Below, in pieces: positions 1-7,335 of a stretch of 14,314 nt of DNA; the first letter of the stretch is position 1; each line of letters begins with the position of its first letter. The stretch lies in assembly GCA_003661945.1 (NCBI GenBank), contig QMXC01000006.1, positions 1 through 14,314 of the forward strand. The letters are read 5' to 3'. The notes beneath the pieces are model-generated. The model was not told the DNA's origin. It saw only the letters and a program-made list of their open reading frames with translations, and did no database searches. The translations under genes were made by a program, and so were the position numbers. The DNA is from Candidatus Bathyarchaeota archaeon (GTDB lineage Archaea; Thermoproteota; Bathyarchaeia; Bathyarchaeales; UBA233).

Positions 1-1
1 C

Positions 2-889
2 TACGGGGAATTCTGCCTCTATGAAACCCCGTTGTTAGGATTGTTGTGCCAAGCTTCGGGGGTAGCAACCCAAGCTGCGAGAATAAGAAAAGCAGCTGGA
101 GACAAAACCCTCGTAGCTTTCGGCATTCGACGTATGCATCCGGCGTTAGCGCCCATGCTCGATAGAGCCGCCTACATAGGAGGCTTCGACGGTGTTTCAA
201 GCCTAGCTGGAGCCAAAGCAATAGGAGCCGAACCCATGGGCACGATGCCTCACGCCTTGATAATAGTTTTCGGAAGCCAAACCGAAGCGTGGAAAGCCTT
301 CGATGAGGTGATGCCGCCTGAAGTGCCGCGGATAGCGCTCGTAGACACATACTACGACGAGAAAATGGAAGCCTTGATGGCTGCAGAAACCTTGAAAAAG
401 CGGTTGTTCGGCGTTCGGCTGGATACACCTTCCTCGCGCAGAGGGGACTTTGCCGAGATAATTCGCGAGGTAAGATGGGAACTCGACATAAGAGGCTACA
501 CGCACGTGAAAATATTCGTTTCCGGAGGAATGAACGAGGAGTCTGTTAAGGCTTTAAGCGAAGCTGGGGCGGACGCCTTCGGGGTTGGAACATCCGTCAG
601 CAACGCGCCGACCATAGACTTCGCCATGGACATCGTGGAAATAGACGGTAAACTATGCGCAAAACGCGGAAAAATGGGCGGACGAAAACAGGTGTGGAGA
701 TGCCAACGATGTTTAACAGACACCGTGCTGCCTTTTGATGCGAAGCAACCGTCGTGCCCCAACTGCGGAGGAAAAACCGAGCCTATGCTCAAACCGTTGA
801 TAAAAAACGGGAAAATCGTAGCAGAACTTCCAGAACCCAAAGAAATCCGCAGATACGTTCTCGAACAGCTAGAGAAACTCACAATTTGA
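2..889 (+). CDS. pncB: Nicotinate phosphoribosyltransferase, 5' end cut off by window
   Basis: Converts nicotinate and PRPP to nicotinate mononucleotide in the cytoplasm, the first step of Preiss-Handler NAD salvage. The frame is open to base 2, so about 295 C-terminal residues are present. Family members of roughly 390 residues imply about 100 missing N-terminal residues. Visible features are a conserved FGIRR segment, the glycine-rich stretch around IGGFDGVSS, and GTMPHAL, whose His (bases 251-253) matches the His that is phosphorylated in characterised enzymes. Near the end, two CxxC pairs (Cys codons at 701, 710, 755 and 764) form a zinc knuckle, as in the Thermoplasma-type archaeal enzyme and not in typical bacterial PncB. 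It stands alone: the next gene starts 71 bases on behind its own promoter. Assignment is firm; a quinolinate phosphoribosyltransferase is unlikely given the zinc tail and the GTxxH motif. Confidence 0.93.
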   Translation, partial: YGEFCLYETPLLGLLCQASGVATQAARIRKAAGDKTLVAFGIRRMHPALAPMLDRAAYIGGFDGVSSLAGAKAIGAEPMGTMPHALIIVFGSQTEAWKAFDEVMPPEVPRIALVDTYYDEKMEALMAAETLKKRLFGVRLDTPSSRRGDFAEIIREVRWELDIRGYTHVKIFVSGGMNEESVKALSEAGADAFGVGTSVSNAPTIDFAMDIVEIDGKLCAKRGKMGGRKQVWRCQRCLTDTVLPFDAKQPSCPNCGGKTEPMLKPLIKNGKIVAELPEPKEIRRYVLEQLEKLTI

Positions 890-913
890 AACGCGAACTG
901 TTCTAACCTATAG

Positions 914-924
914 CATTAAATATT
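914..924 (+). promoter_or_regulatory. TATA-like box for the ABC permease-ATPase operon
   Basis: An AT-rich element (cattaaatatt) sits about 40 bases before the permease ATG in an otherwise mixed-composition gap. An archaeal start site about 25-27 bases downstream would fall near 945 and leave a short leader holding GGTG (952-955), five bases before the ATG at 961. This is inferred from spacing alone. Confidence 0.5.
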
Positions 925-960
925 CACGGTGCCGATTTCTACTGCGAGAACGGTGTCCCA

Positions 961-3666
961 ATGCCTCTAGCTTACGCGTTTAAACGGGTAATTCGCTCAT
1001 GGCAGCTTTTCACAGCTTTGCTCATAGGGATAATACTCGCCTCAACCTTCTTCGCTGGAATAAACATAAAAGCAGACACCACGGCGAAAAAGGCTCTAGA
1101 AGAAGCCCTAAAAGACGTCTACGTAGACATGACGATACAGTTCACAGGTTATAAAGCAGCCTCTTCTAGCCTCATCCTTTCCACAGCCCAAAAAGTCGCT
1201 GAAATCGAGGACGTAACGGGCACAGAGGTTGTCTCCTGGTATGGCTCACCCATCTCGATTAGCGAAACGGAGACTATATACGCGGAAGTTCTCGGAATAC
1301 AAGAAGACTCCCGGTTATATGACGGATGGTTAAATAAACCCGAAGACTTGGGGGAGAACGAGACTTATATCGTTCAAGACAGTCATCTAGCGGACTACTT
1401 CAACGTGGGAGACCTCATCCAAATATCCTTCGCTAGAGAGAGCTATGCCTACGAGCCGCTCACGCTTAACCTCACCGTGAAAGGATTCGCAGAACTCGAC
1501 GAAAAAACCCTTCAAGCCTTCTCAGCCTACGGCGACGTCTTGATCGTGGATTGGGAAAAAACCCTCCGCCCCTTCATAGATAAGGCTGGTCTTTACACGG
1601 GAATTTCCACCAAGATATTCGTATATGTTAACCGTGACGTTTTGATTTCCACATGGGACATAGACGGCTCGATAGAACGCATTCAAAATTTGGAGGTGAA
1701 AATCGTAAACACGGTAGGCGGCGGAGTGTATGTGCATAACCATCTGCTGTGGCCTCTTATGAGGCATAGATTCACAGCTATGTTTTTGAGAACAGCCCTC
1801 ATCGTTGTTTCGCTCCCGGTTTTCTTCATGGCTTGGTATATGGGAACAACCGTTTCTGACGTGTCCTTCAACTTGAGGCGGCGTGAAATAGGATTGCTGC
1901 TTACGAAAGGGTTTTCTCGAAGGCAGCTATTGTTCACTTTCCTAACCGAAACGTTGCTTATAGGCTTGATAGGCGGAGCCATAGGCGTGCTCTTCGGCTT
2001 CTTACTAAACCCGCTTTTCACGACGGGAGAATACTCCTTCGACCCTTCGGTGCTAGGCGTATACACAATAGCAGCTACCATCGTCTTCGGATGCATAATC
2101 GCATTCCTATCAGCATTTAGGTCGGCAAAGAAAGCTGCGAACATGCCGGCTGTCCAAGCTTTGAGGGAATACATCTACATCGAAGAGACAAAACCCTACA
2201 AGAGGAAATGGCCGTTGGTCGCTTTGGTTCTAGGCACATATAAAATCCTAGTGTTTGCTTTCGGAATAAACGTTCCACAGATAATCATGCAGCTTAGACC
2301 CGGAAACTTCATAATCATGCTTATACTGGTGATATGGGCCGGCGTCGACTTCGTCCTCACGTTCATTGGCCCTCTGCTTTTCTTCTGGGGATTCACCAAA
2401 GTGCTTATTCAAGGCTCTTTCAAGTTTCAAGAACTCACCGCGCGAATTGTTCGCTTCTTCAGCGAACTAGGTGCTTTAGCAACCAAAAATGTTCGCCGAA
2501 ACCCTGCGCGAACCGCCGCGATAGCGTTTCTTTTGGCTCTCATAGTAGGTTACAGCGTTCAAGTAGTCGGTCAGCTAGCCAGCGAAGAAGATTACATCGT
2601 GAGAAAAGCCTATGCAGACGTGGGCGCCGATGTAAGCGTCTCCCTTTCAATGTTGGATAACGCTTCATCCGCCCTAGAAACAATAGTTGCCAACGTTTCA
2701 GACAGCATCTCAAACGCCACTGTTGAGTATTCTTTCACCATGGAAACAGCATACGGAGAAAGGTTAGAAGCCCGTGCTGTCGAGCCGGAAACATGGCTTA
2801 AAACAGCCTACTACGAGGACGGCTGGTTCAGCGGAGCCAGCGTTTCCGAAGCCTTCGAGAAACTCGCATCAGACCCGAACACGATAATTCTAGAAAAGAA
2901 CGTAGCGAAAAAGCTGGACTTGAATGTTGGAGACATCATACACGTTTACATACACCCATCGCAAACGTTAGATTTGAAGGTAGCGGGTTTTTTCGGTTTA
3001 GAAGCAGTCAAGCAGCCGGGACAGGTTTACATTCCAGAATATCCTTCAGGCGTGTTCTGGTCATACGTTCCTCAAATCCTCTACGAGCAATATAGGGAGC
3101 ATGTGTACGCTTCACCGCGTATACTGCTCAACGTGAAAGAAAACGCTAACGCGACCGCTGTCGCTGAGCAGATTCGAAGCTTAGGCTACGGCGGTGTTGA
3201 ATGCGTAGAAGAACGGTTGAAGGAGACTCCTCGAAGCGCTATCCAGAGCGGAACCCAAGACGTTCAGCGGTTAGGCGTTGTCTTCGCGGTTTTGGCTGCT
3301 TCCGCGGGTACGGCTCTTGTAAGCGCGGTCAGTATGAAGGAGAGGAGCCGTGAAGCAGCCATTATGAGCGTTAGAGGATTATCCTACAGGCAGATGCTCG
3401 TGGTGTTTCTAACGGAGAATCTAGCCACAGTTGTCTTCTCCATGATTTTAGGCTTGGCTGTCGGTTTCATCATAGTTCACGGGAACATATGCGCGGCTAA
3501 CAGCCAAGCCTTCGGGCTGGTGATGCGGCGAATAGTTTTCCCCGTCCCCTACGCGGTTTTGCTGCTTTCATGTCTAGCGTTGATTTTTGCTTCAGTCATA
3601 CTGCCCGTAGTCATCATGTGTCGACGCTACCTCACAAAACTTGAAAGGATGGTTCGAATAAGATGA
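961..3666 (+). CDS. FtsX/MacB-type ABC transporter permease, duplicated form
   Basis: Membrane subunit of an ABC system of the mechanotransmission (MacB/LolE/FtsX) class; the substrate is unknown. The 901-residue protein is two repeats of the four-helix family unit joined by extra helices. I count about ten membrane segments near residues 15-35, 275-296, 323-349, 366-388, 417-437, 448-478, 515-535, 769-791, 811-840 and 863-886. Two large extracytoplasmic domains lie at about 36-272 and 537-766. Each FtsX domain has the cytoplasmic loop motif: RRREIGLLLTKGFSRRQ (306-322) and SREAAIMSVRGLSYRQ (796-811). Several N-x-S/T sequons (Asn133, 170, 567, 578, 585, 730) lie in the outside domains, compatible with archaeal N-glycosylation. 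The ATG has GGTG five bases upstream. The stop overlaps the ATPase start (ATGA). Roles such as efflux, lipid handling or envelope signalling are all possible. Confidence 0.9.
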   Translation: MPLAYAFKRVIRSWQLFTALLIGIILASTFFAGINIKADTTAKKALEEALKDVYVDMTIQFTGYKAASSSLILSTAQKVAEIEDVTGTEVVSWYGSPISISETETIYAEVLGIQEDSRLYDGWLNKPEDLGENETYIVQDSHLADYFNVGDLIQISFARESYAYEPLTLNLTVKGFAELDEKTLQAFSAYGDVLIVDWEKTLRPFIDKAGLYTGISTKIFVYVNRDVLISTWDIDGSIERIQNLEVKIVNTVGGGVYVHNHLLWPLMRHRFTAMFLRTALIVVSLPVFFMAWYMGTTVSDVSFNLRRREIGLLLTKGFSRRQLLFTFLTETLLIGLIGGAIGVLFGFLLNPLFTTGEYSFDPSVLGVYTIAATIVFGCIIAFLSAFRSAKKAANMPAVQALREYIYIEETKPYKRKWPLVALVLGTYKILVFAFGINVPQIIMQLRPGNFIIMLILVIWAGVDFVLTFIGPLLFFWGFTKVLIQGSFKFQELTARIVRFFSELGALATKNVRRNPARTAAIAFLLALIVGYSVQVVGQLASEEDYIVRKAYADVGADVSVSLSMLDNASSALETIVANVSDSISNATVEYSFTMETAYGERLEARAVEPETWLKTAYYEDGWFSGASVSEAFEKLASDPNTIILEKNVAKKLDLNVGDIIHVYIHPSQTLDLKVAGFFGLEAVKQPGQVYIPEYPSGVFWSYVPQILYEQYREHVYASPRILLNVKENANATAVAEQIRSLGYGGVECVEERLKETPRSAIQSGTQDVQRLGVVFAVLAASAGTALVSAVSMKERSREAAIMSVRGLSYRQMLVVFLTENLATVVFSMILGLAVGFIIVHGNICAANSQAFGLVMRRIVFPVPYAVLLLSCLALIFASVILPVVIMCRRYLTKLERMVRIR

Positions 3667-4559
3667 AAGGGTTAGACATAACTGTAAAAGACCTTATAAA
3701 AATCTACACGTTGGGCAAAGTTGAAGTTCAAGCCCTCAGAGGCTTATCGATGGAAGTTAAAGCCGGCGAAATGGTTGCTATAATCGGACCGAGTGGAAGT
3801 GGAAAGACAACTTTGCTCAACATAATAGGCGGGCTTGACCGGGCAACCGGCGGCTTTGTAAAGGTAGGAAACATCCCTGTTACCGCGCTTTCCACGGGTG
3901 AACTCGTCAGCTATAGAAGAAAAACTGTTGGACACGTTTTCCAGACGCTAAACCTTATCCCGACGCTTACGGCTGCGGAGAATGTTGAACTTCCAATGCT
4001 TGCTTTAGGTGTTCCTAGAAATAAAAGGAAGAAGCGAGTAGCCGAACTTCTCGAAGTCGTCGGCTTGTCCGACCGCGCCCACCACAAGCCCGACGAACTA
4101 AGCGGAGGTGAACAGCAACGGGTAGCCATAGCAGCAGCCCTAGCAAACGACGCACCCGTACTGCTAGCAGACGAGCCGACCGGCGAGTTGGACACGGCTA
4201 ACGCCAAAATAGTCGTCAACTACCTCGTGAAGATAAACCAGGAACTCGGCAAAACAATAGTCATGGTTACGCACGACCCAAGCGTGGCTAGAGCTGCGCA
4301 CAGAATTCTACGCATAGAAGACGGAGTAATAAAGGCTGTTTTAACGCCGAGCGAAGCTATAGCTGAGGAAAAAGCTGTTTCCTACATCGACCAGCTGCGA
4401 GCGAGGATAGCGGAAATAAAAGAGCAGATGCAACAGCTTGACGAAAAATTTAAGGCTGGAAAGATAAGCGGAGACGAATACGTGGAAAAGAGGCAGAGCC
4501 TAAAACAGACGATGAAAAGCCTAGAAGAAGAGCTTCACCGAATGGGCATAGTCACATAA
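3663..4559 (+). CDS. ABC transporter ATP-binding protein, MacB/LolD class, with C-terminal helical hairpin
   Basis: Cytoplasmic ATPase driving the permease encoded immediately upstream, with which it overlaps by four bases and must be co-translated. All nucleotide-binding elements are intact: Walker A GPSGSGKT (42-49), Q-loop Gln94, signature LSGGEQQR (146-153), Walker B PVLLADEP (165-172), D-loop GELD (174-177) and H-loop His204. The domain ends near residue 228, where ordinary LolD/MacB ATPases stop. Here a further 65 or so residues follow. From about 238 to 295 they form two charged helices with a turn at KAGKISGDEYVEKR (264-277), resembling the short C-terminal SHOCT-type hairpin. No substrate-binding protein or outer partner is encoded nearby. 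Function as an ABC ATPase is certain; the role of the tail is unknown. Confidence 0.95.
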   Translation: MKGLDITVKDLIKIYTLGKVEVQALRGLSMEVKAGEMVAIIGPSGSGKTTLLNIIGGLDRATGGFVKVGNIPVTALSTGELVSYRRKTVGHVFQTLNLIPTLTAAENVELPMLALGVPRNKRKKRVAELLEVVGLSDRAHHKPDELSGGEQQRVAIAAALANDAPVLLADEPTGELDTANAKIVVNYLVKINQELGKTIVMVTHDPSVARAAHRILRIEDGVIKAVLTPSEAIAEEKAVSYIDQLRARIAEIKEQMQQLDEKFKAGKISGDEYVEKRQSLKQTMKSLEEELHRMGIVT

Positions 4560-4571
4560 ACCTTTTTGGGC
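4560..4571 (+). terminator. Short T-rich convergent gap, possible terminator
   Basis: Only 12 bases separate the ATPase stop from the stop of the oppositely oriented RIO2 gene. A run of five T (4563-4567) directly after the ATPase stop is the kind of signal at which archaeal polymerase can release. No stem is visible. Confidence 0.3.
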
Positions 4572-5477
4572 TCAAAGGCTTAAAACTTCGGAAACTCCCC
4601 TAACGTAATCTATGGTTTTCTTCAAATCCAGCTTCAACCCGCATCTCCTACGGAAAAACTTCAAGACATTACGCACGTCGCGTTTCAGCAGCTCTTCAGC
4701 GTTAGGATGCCCACGGGACACGTACTGAGGCCAATCAATTATGAGGATGTGTCCGTCGGGTTGAAGCACGATGTTGTATTCGCTGAGGTCGGCGTGAACT
4801 ATTCCTGCCTCAACGTAGGTTCGTCGGATGTTAACCAGAATTTCGCGTAGAACCCTTTTTGGCTGGGGAATTTCCATGCAGTCCACGAGTTCAGCTCCTT
4901 CAATCATGCCCATTACCACCACGTGACGGTTCTGGCTTACGGGTTCGGGAACAGCTATTCCATGCGAATAGACCGTTTTCAAAGCTTCGTATTCTTTCTC
5001 GGCGGCTAGCCGAGACTGGTATAGCCAGCTAACATGGCTTTGTTCAGCCAGATATCCCCTTTTACGCCTCGTCTGCCTAAAGCTTATTCTTCCCAGCCGG
5101 TGAAACTTCACAGCTACCCTTCGCTGTTGAGGAGTCAAAGCGTCGTAAACGTCGGATTCCTTCCCAACACCTAACGGTTTCCCAAAAGCCTCGAGCACGT
5201 CCGCTTTCACAAGCGCGTTTATAGCTAGACAATCATAACCAGCATAGTTAAGCACGTAGCCCAAGTAGGCGCCGCGCCAGCTGCGGATGAGCCTAAACTT
5301 GTCCAGACGCCCAAGCCGGAAACGAGTTTCCTCTAAGTTCAGCCCAGCGTATCGCGGAATGACATCCTCGGGCACGAATTCGTAATGACTCATAGCGAGT
5401 TCTATGGCTTGCAAAACGCGAATATCCCGGCTCTCAAGCTTTCGAAACACTCGAACTGCAACGTCAGCGTCGGACAT
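4572..5477 (-). CDS. rio2: RIO2-family serine/threonine kinase/ATPase
   Basis: Atypical kinase which, in characterised relatives, acts as an ATPase in late maturation of the small ribosomal subunit. The 301-residue length is normal for archaeal RIO2. Residues 1 to about 90 form the RIO2-specific winged-helix domain. The RIO domain follows: nucleotide loop GVGKESDV (103-110), ATP-binding Lys124 in VAVKF, catalytic loop HADLSEYN (228-235, Asp230) and the metal-loop IDWPQ (247-251, Asp248), which replaces the DFG of ordinary kinases. The winged-helix domain and the GxGKESDV loop separate it from RIO1. It is the last gene of a minus-strand series after GNAT and thiI, 57 bases behind thiI. A TATA-like box in that gap suggests a promoter of its own. 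No clear ribosome binding site precedes the ATG, so its mRNA may be nearly leaderless. Confidence 0.95.
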   Translation of the reverse strand: MSDADVAVRVFRKLESRDIRVLQAIELAMSHYEFVPEDVIPRYAGLNLEETRFRLGRLDKFRLIRSWRGAYLGYVLNYAGYDCLAINALVKADVLEAFGKPLGVGKESDVYDALTPQQRRVAVKFHRLGRISFRQTRRKRGYLAEQSHVSWLYQSRLAAEKEYEALKTVYSHGIAVPEPVSQNRHVVVMGMIEGAELVDCMEIPQPKRVLREILVNIRRTYVEAGIVHADLSEYNIVLQPDGHILIIDWPQYVSRGHPNAEELLKRDVRNVLKFFRRRCGLKLDLKKTIDYVRGVSEVLSL

Positions 5478-5506
5478 GAACGTTCAACAAGAATAATATC
5501 TAGGAG

Positions 5507-5518
5507 CATTTAAAATAC
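5507..5518 (-). promoter_or_regulatory. TATA-like box for rio2
   Basis: On the minus strand gtattttaaatg lies about 30-40 bases before the RIO2 ATG. A start site about 27 bases downstream would be near 5485, leaving a leader of only about 8 bases. This fits the lack of a ribosome binding site at that ATG. Confidence 0.5.
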
Positions 5519-5534
5519 GCTTGTGCCCGCGGTC

Positions 5535-6719
5535 TCATAATTCGAGGATTTCCGTTTTCTCTAAGGTTTCCTTCACCATTTTCTCGACGTCTAAATTTTT
5601 TTCTGCAGCTTCCACGTCTTTGAGTCTGGCTCTCGTTGCGGGTTTAGCTGGAACTGCTGTGCAGCTTTTTGCTTTCCGTATGGAAACCTCATATGTGCCT
5701 ATTTTTTTGGCTAGGTCTACGGTTTCCTGCTTGTTGAAGCCTATGAGCGGACGGTGAACTGGACATTTGTTGACAGCCGCATCTAACACTCGGAGGTTTT
5801 GAAGCGTTTGGCTTGCCTGTTCGCCTATGGACTCGCCGGTGACTATGCCTTCAGCCTCTTCCCTTTCAGCTATGCGTTCTGCAACGCGATACATCATTCG
5901 TTTGCATAGGATGCACGTAAGCGCTTCCGGGCATTTTTCCCGGAAAATCTGGAGGTTTCCGCCGTGAGGCACCACGTAGATTATATGCGGAAACCCCGCT
6001 GCCCATTCAAACAACGCCTTGGCTGTTTCCAATGCTCTTTCCGTTGTTGTTTCGTCTGTGAAAGGCGTGTTATCGAAGTATATGGGCGTCACGGGGCATC
6101 CGCGTTTCATAACAAGCCAGCAAGCCACGGGGGAATCTACCCCGCCGCTGAGGAGCCCAACGAGTTTTGGCTGAGCACCCAAGGGAAAGCCGCCTACGCC
6201 AGTAAGGGTTTCGGAGAAGAGAAAAGCGCGTTCACCTCGGATTTCCACGTTAACGACGATTTCAGGCTTTTTCAGGTCCACTTTTAGGTTTCTCTCTTTC
6301 AACGCTTCCAAAATCTGTTCGCCTAGCCTTCGGCAGACGTCCATGCTTGAATATTCATGTTTCCCGGTTCTCCGGCATCTCACGGCGAAACGCGTTTCAG
6401 CTGGGAAGGTTTCTCGGGCTAGCTGAACTCCTTTTCGAATGATTTCTTCCAGCTTGGAGGAAGTTTCGATTGCTGGAGAGGCTGAGGAAACGCCGAACAC
6501 CCGTGTTAGTTTTTCCGCCGTTTCTCGAGCCATGCCGGTTTTTATGTAGAATCTTCCCCGTTCGCGGATTATTTCACCGTAGATTATTCGGTGATAATCC
6601 AGCGTTTTCTTTATGTTCCGTAACAGGAGCTTTTCATATGCACGTCTCGTCCATTCGCCTTTTATTCCAATTTCTCCGCCGAAACGGACGATAACCGAGT
6701 CGCAGCGCACGGGGCTCAT
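5535..6719 (-). CDS. thiI: ThiI: tRNA 4-thiouridine synthetase, archaeal rhodanese-less type
   Basis: Adenylates uridine-8 of tRNA with ATP and replaces oxygen with sulfur to give 4-thiouridine. Bacterial relatives also feed sulfur into thiamine synthesis. The order is an N-terminal ferredoxin-like region, a THUMP tRNA-binding domain (about 65-170), then a PP-loop ATPase domain with SGGVDS at 191-196. At 394 residues it lacks the C-terminal rhodanese domain of E. coli ThiI. It carries CILC (Cys269, Cys272) and Cys353 in KSCTAVP. This arrangement matches the CxxC-plus-third-Cys set that, in methanogen ThiI, binds an iron-sulfur cluster needed for thiolation. The ATG overlaps the stop of the upstream GNAT gene (ATGA), so the two are co-transcribed. 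Cytosolic; assignment is firm, cluster binding is inferred from residues. Confidence 0.94.
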   Translation of the reverse strand: MSPVRCDSVIVRFGGEIGIKGEWTRRAYEKLLLRNIKKTLDYHRIIYGEIIRERGRFYIKTGMARETAEKLTRVFGVSSASPAIETSSKLEEIIRKGVQLARETFPAETRFAVRCRRTGKHEYSSMDVCRRLGEQILEALKERNLKVDLKKPEIVVNVEIRGERAFLFSETLTGVGGFPLGAQPKLVGLLSGGVDSPVACWLVMKRGCPVTPIYFDNTPFTDETTTERALETAKALFEWAAGFPHIIYVVPHGGNLQIFREKCPEALTCILCKRMMYRVAERIAEREEAEGIVTGESIGEQASQTLQNLRVLDAAVNKCPVHRPLIGFNKQETVDLAKKIGTYEVSIRKAKSCTAVPAKPATRARLKDVEAAEKNLDVEKMVKETLEKTEILEL

Positions 6720-7276
6720 CTCAAAAGCCTAAACCGTTTTTTAGGCTTAAGCTCCAAACGGACGAGGGGGAAATCATCCTTGTCCGACACGATTTGGAAG
6801 CCGTGCTTCAAATAAAATTCCAGAGGGCCGGAAGGATTGTTTTCCGAACCTTTACGGGCAAAGGTTTCGACGGCTTTAAACCTCCGTTCCCTAAGATTTT
6901 CAAGAACCTTCTTAAGCATACGTGTGCCTATTCCCTTTCTTCTCATTTCCTTTCTGAAAATGTATAAACACGCTAGGAAAACGGCGTCATCGCTCGGTGG
7001 ACCTGAATCGTAATCTTTTATCCGCTTAAAAAGCTGCGGATACCCGTATTGGACGAAGCCGACGGGTATGTTGCTTAGATAAGCCAAGAAGCAGCAGTCT
7101 CCAAACTTGTTTAAAGCTTCTTTGCACCATTCTCGTTTCGTTTCATACACTTTGTATCTGGAAAGGTTTTCCATAACCTCCATGTAGTCGCCTGAGGTCT
7201 GCCAATACAAACAGAAACGGCAGGAGCCACGCACTAGGTTGAGGGTTTCCGGCTTCACCGGTTCAAGCTTAAGCAT
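6716..7276 (-). CDS. GNAT-family N-acetyltransferase with N-terminal CxxC
   Basis: Predicted acetyl-CoA-dependent acetyltransferase; the acceptor is unknown. The acetyl-CoA pyrophosphate loop is RRKGIG (112-117), preceded by the strand LACLYIFRKE and followed by the usual helix and a C-terminal FYLKHGFQIV segment (154-163), which is motif B of the fold. Near the N-terminus is CRFCLYW (19-25), a CxxC that may bind metal or sense redox state. I chose the ATG at 7276 (186 residues) because GGGTGA lies four bases upstream. The longer frame to 7321 would begin upstream of the TATA element that should drive the gene. Its stop overlaps the thiI start, so coupled translation is likely. That suggests, without proving, a substrate in RNA modification or translation. 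Confidence 0.82.
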   Translation of the reverse strand: MLKLEPVKPETLNLVRGSCRFCLYWQTSGDYMEVMENLSRYKVYETKREWCKEALNKFGDCCFLAYLSNIPVGFVQYGYPQLFKRIKDYDSGPPSDDAVFLACLYIFRKEMRRKGIGTRMLKKVLENLRERRFKAVETFARKGSENNPSGPLEFYLKHGFQIVSDKDDFPLVRLELKPKKRFRLLR

Positions 7277-7280
7277 GGAG

Positions 7281-7286
7281 TCACCC
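7281..7286 (-). promoter_or_regulatory. Ribosome binding site deciding the GNAT start
   Basis: GGGTGA on the minus strand lies four bases before the ATG at 7276. It decides for this start over the in-frame ATG at 7321, which lies upstream of the predicted transcription start. Confidence 0.6.
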
Positions 7287-7308
7287 GGGGAAAGGTAAAT
7301 GAAAACGA

Positions 7309-7319
7309 GATATATAAGC
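7309..7319. promoter_or_regulatory. Shared, symmetrical TATA element between GNAT and nre
   Basis: The sequence gatatataagc contains TATATA, which reads the same on both strands. On the plus strand its spacing to the Nre ATG at 7336 is about 20-25 bases, placing transcription start at or next to the start codon. On the minus strand a start near 7287 would leave a leader of about 11 bases that just includes the GNAT ribosome binding site. It is the only good TATA candidate in the divergent gap. Confidence 0.6.
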
Positions 7320-7335
7320 ACACGCTTCGCGGTGA

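Noticed and set aside
7277..7321. Longer GNAT protein starting at the ATG at 7321.
   Set aside because: That start lies upstream of the predicted TATA element and lacks a ribosome binding site, while the ATG at 7276 has GGGTGA four bases upstream.
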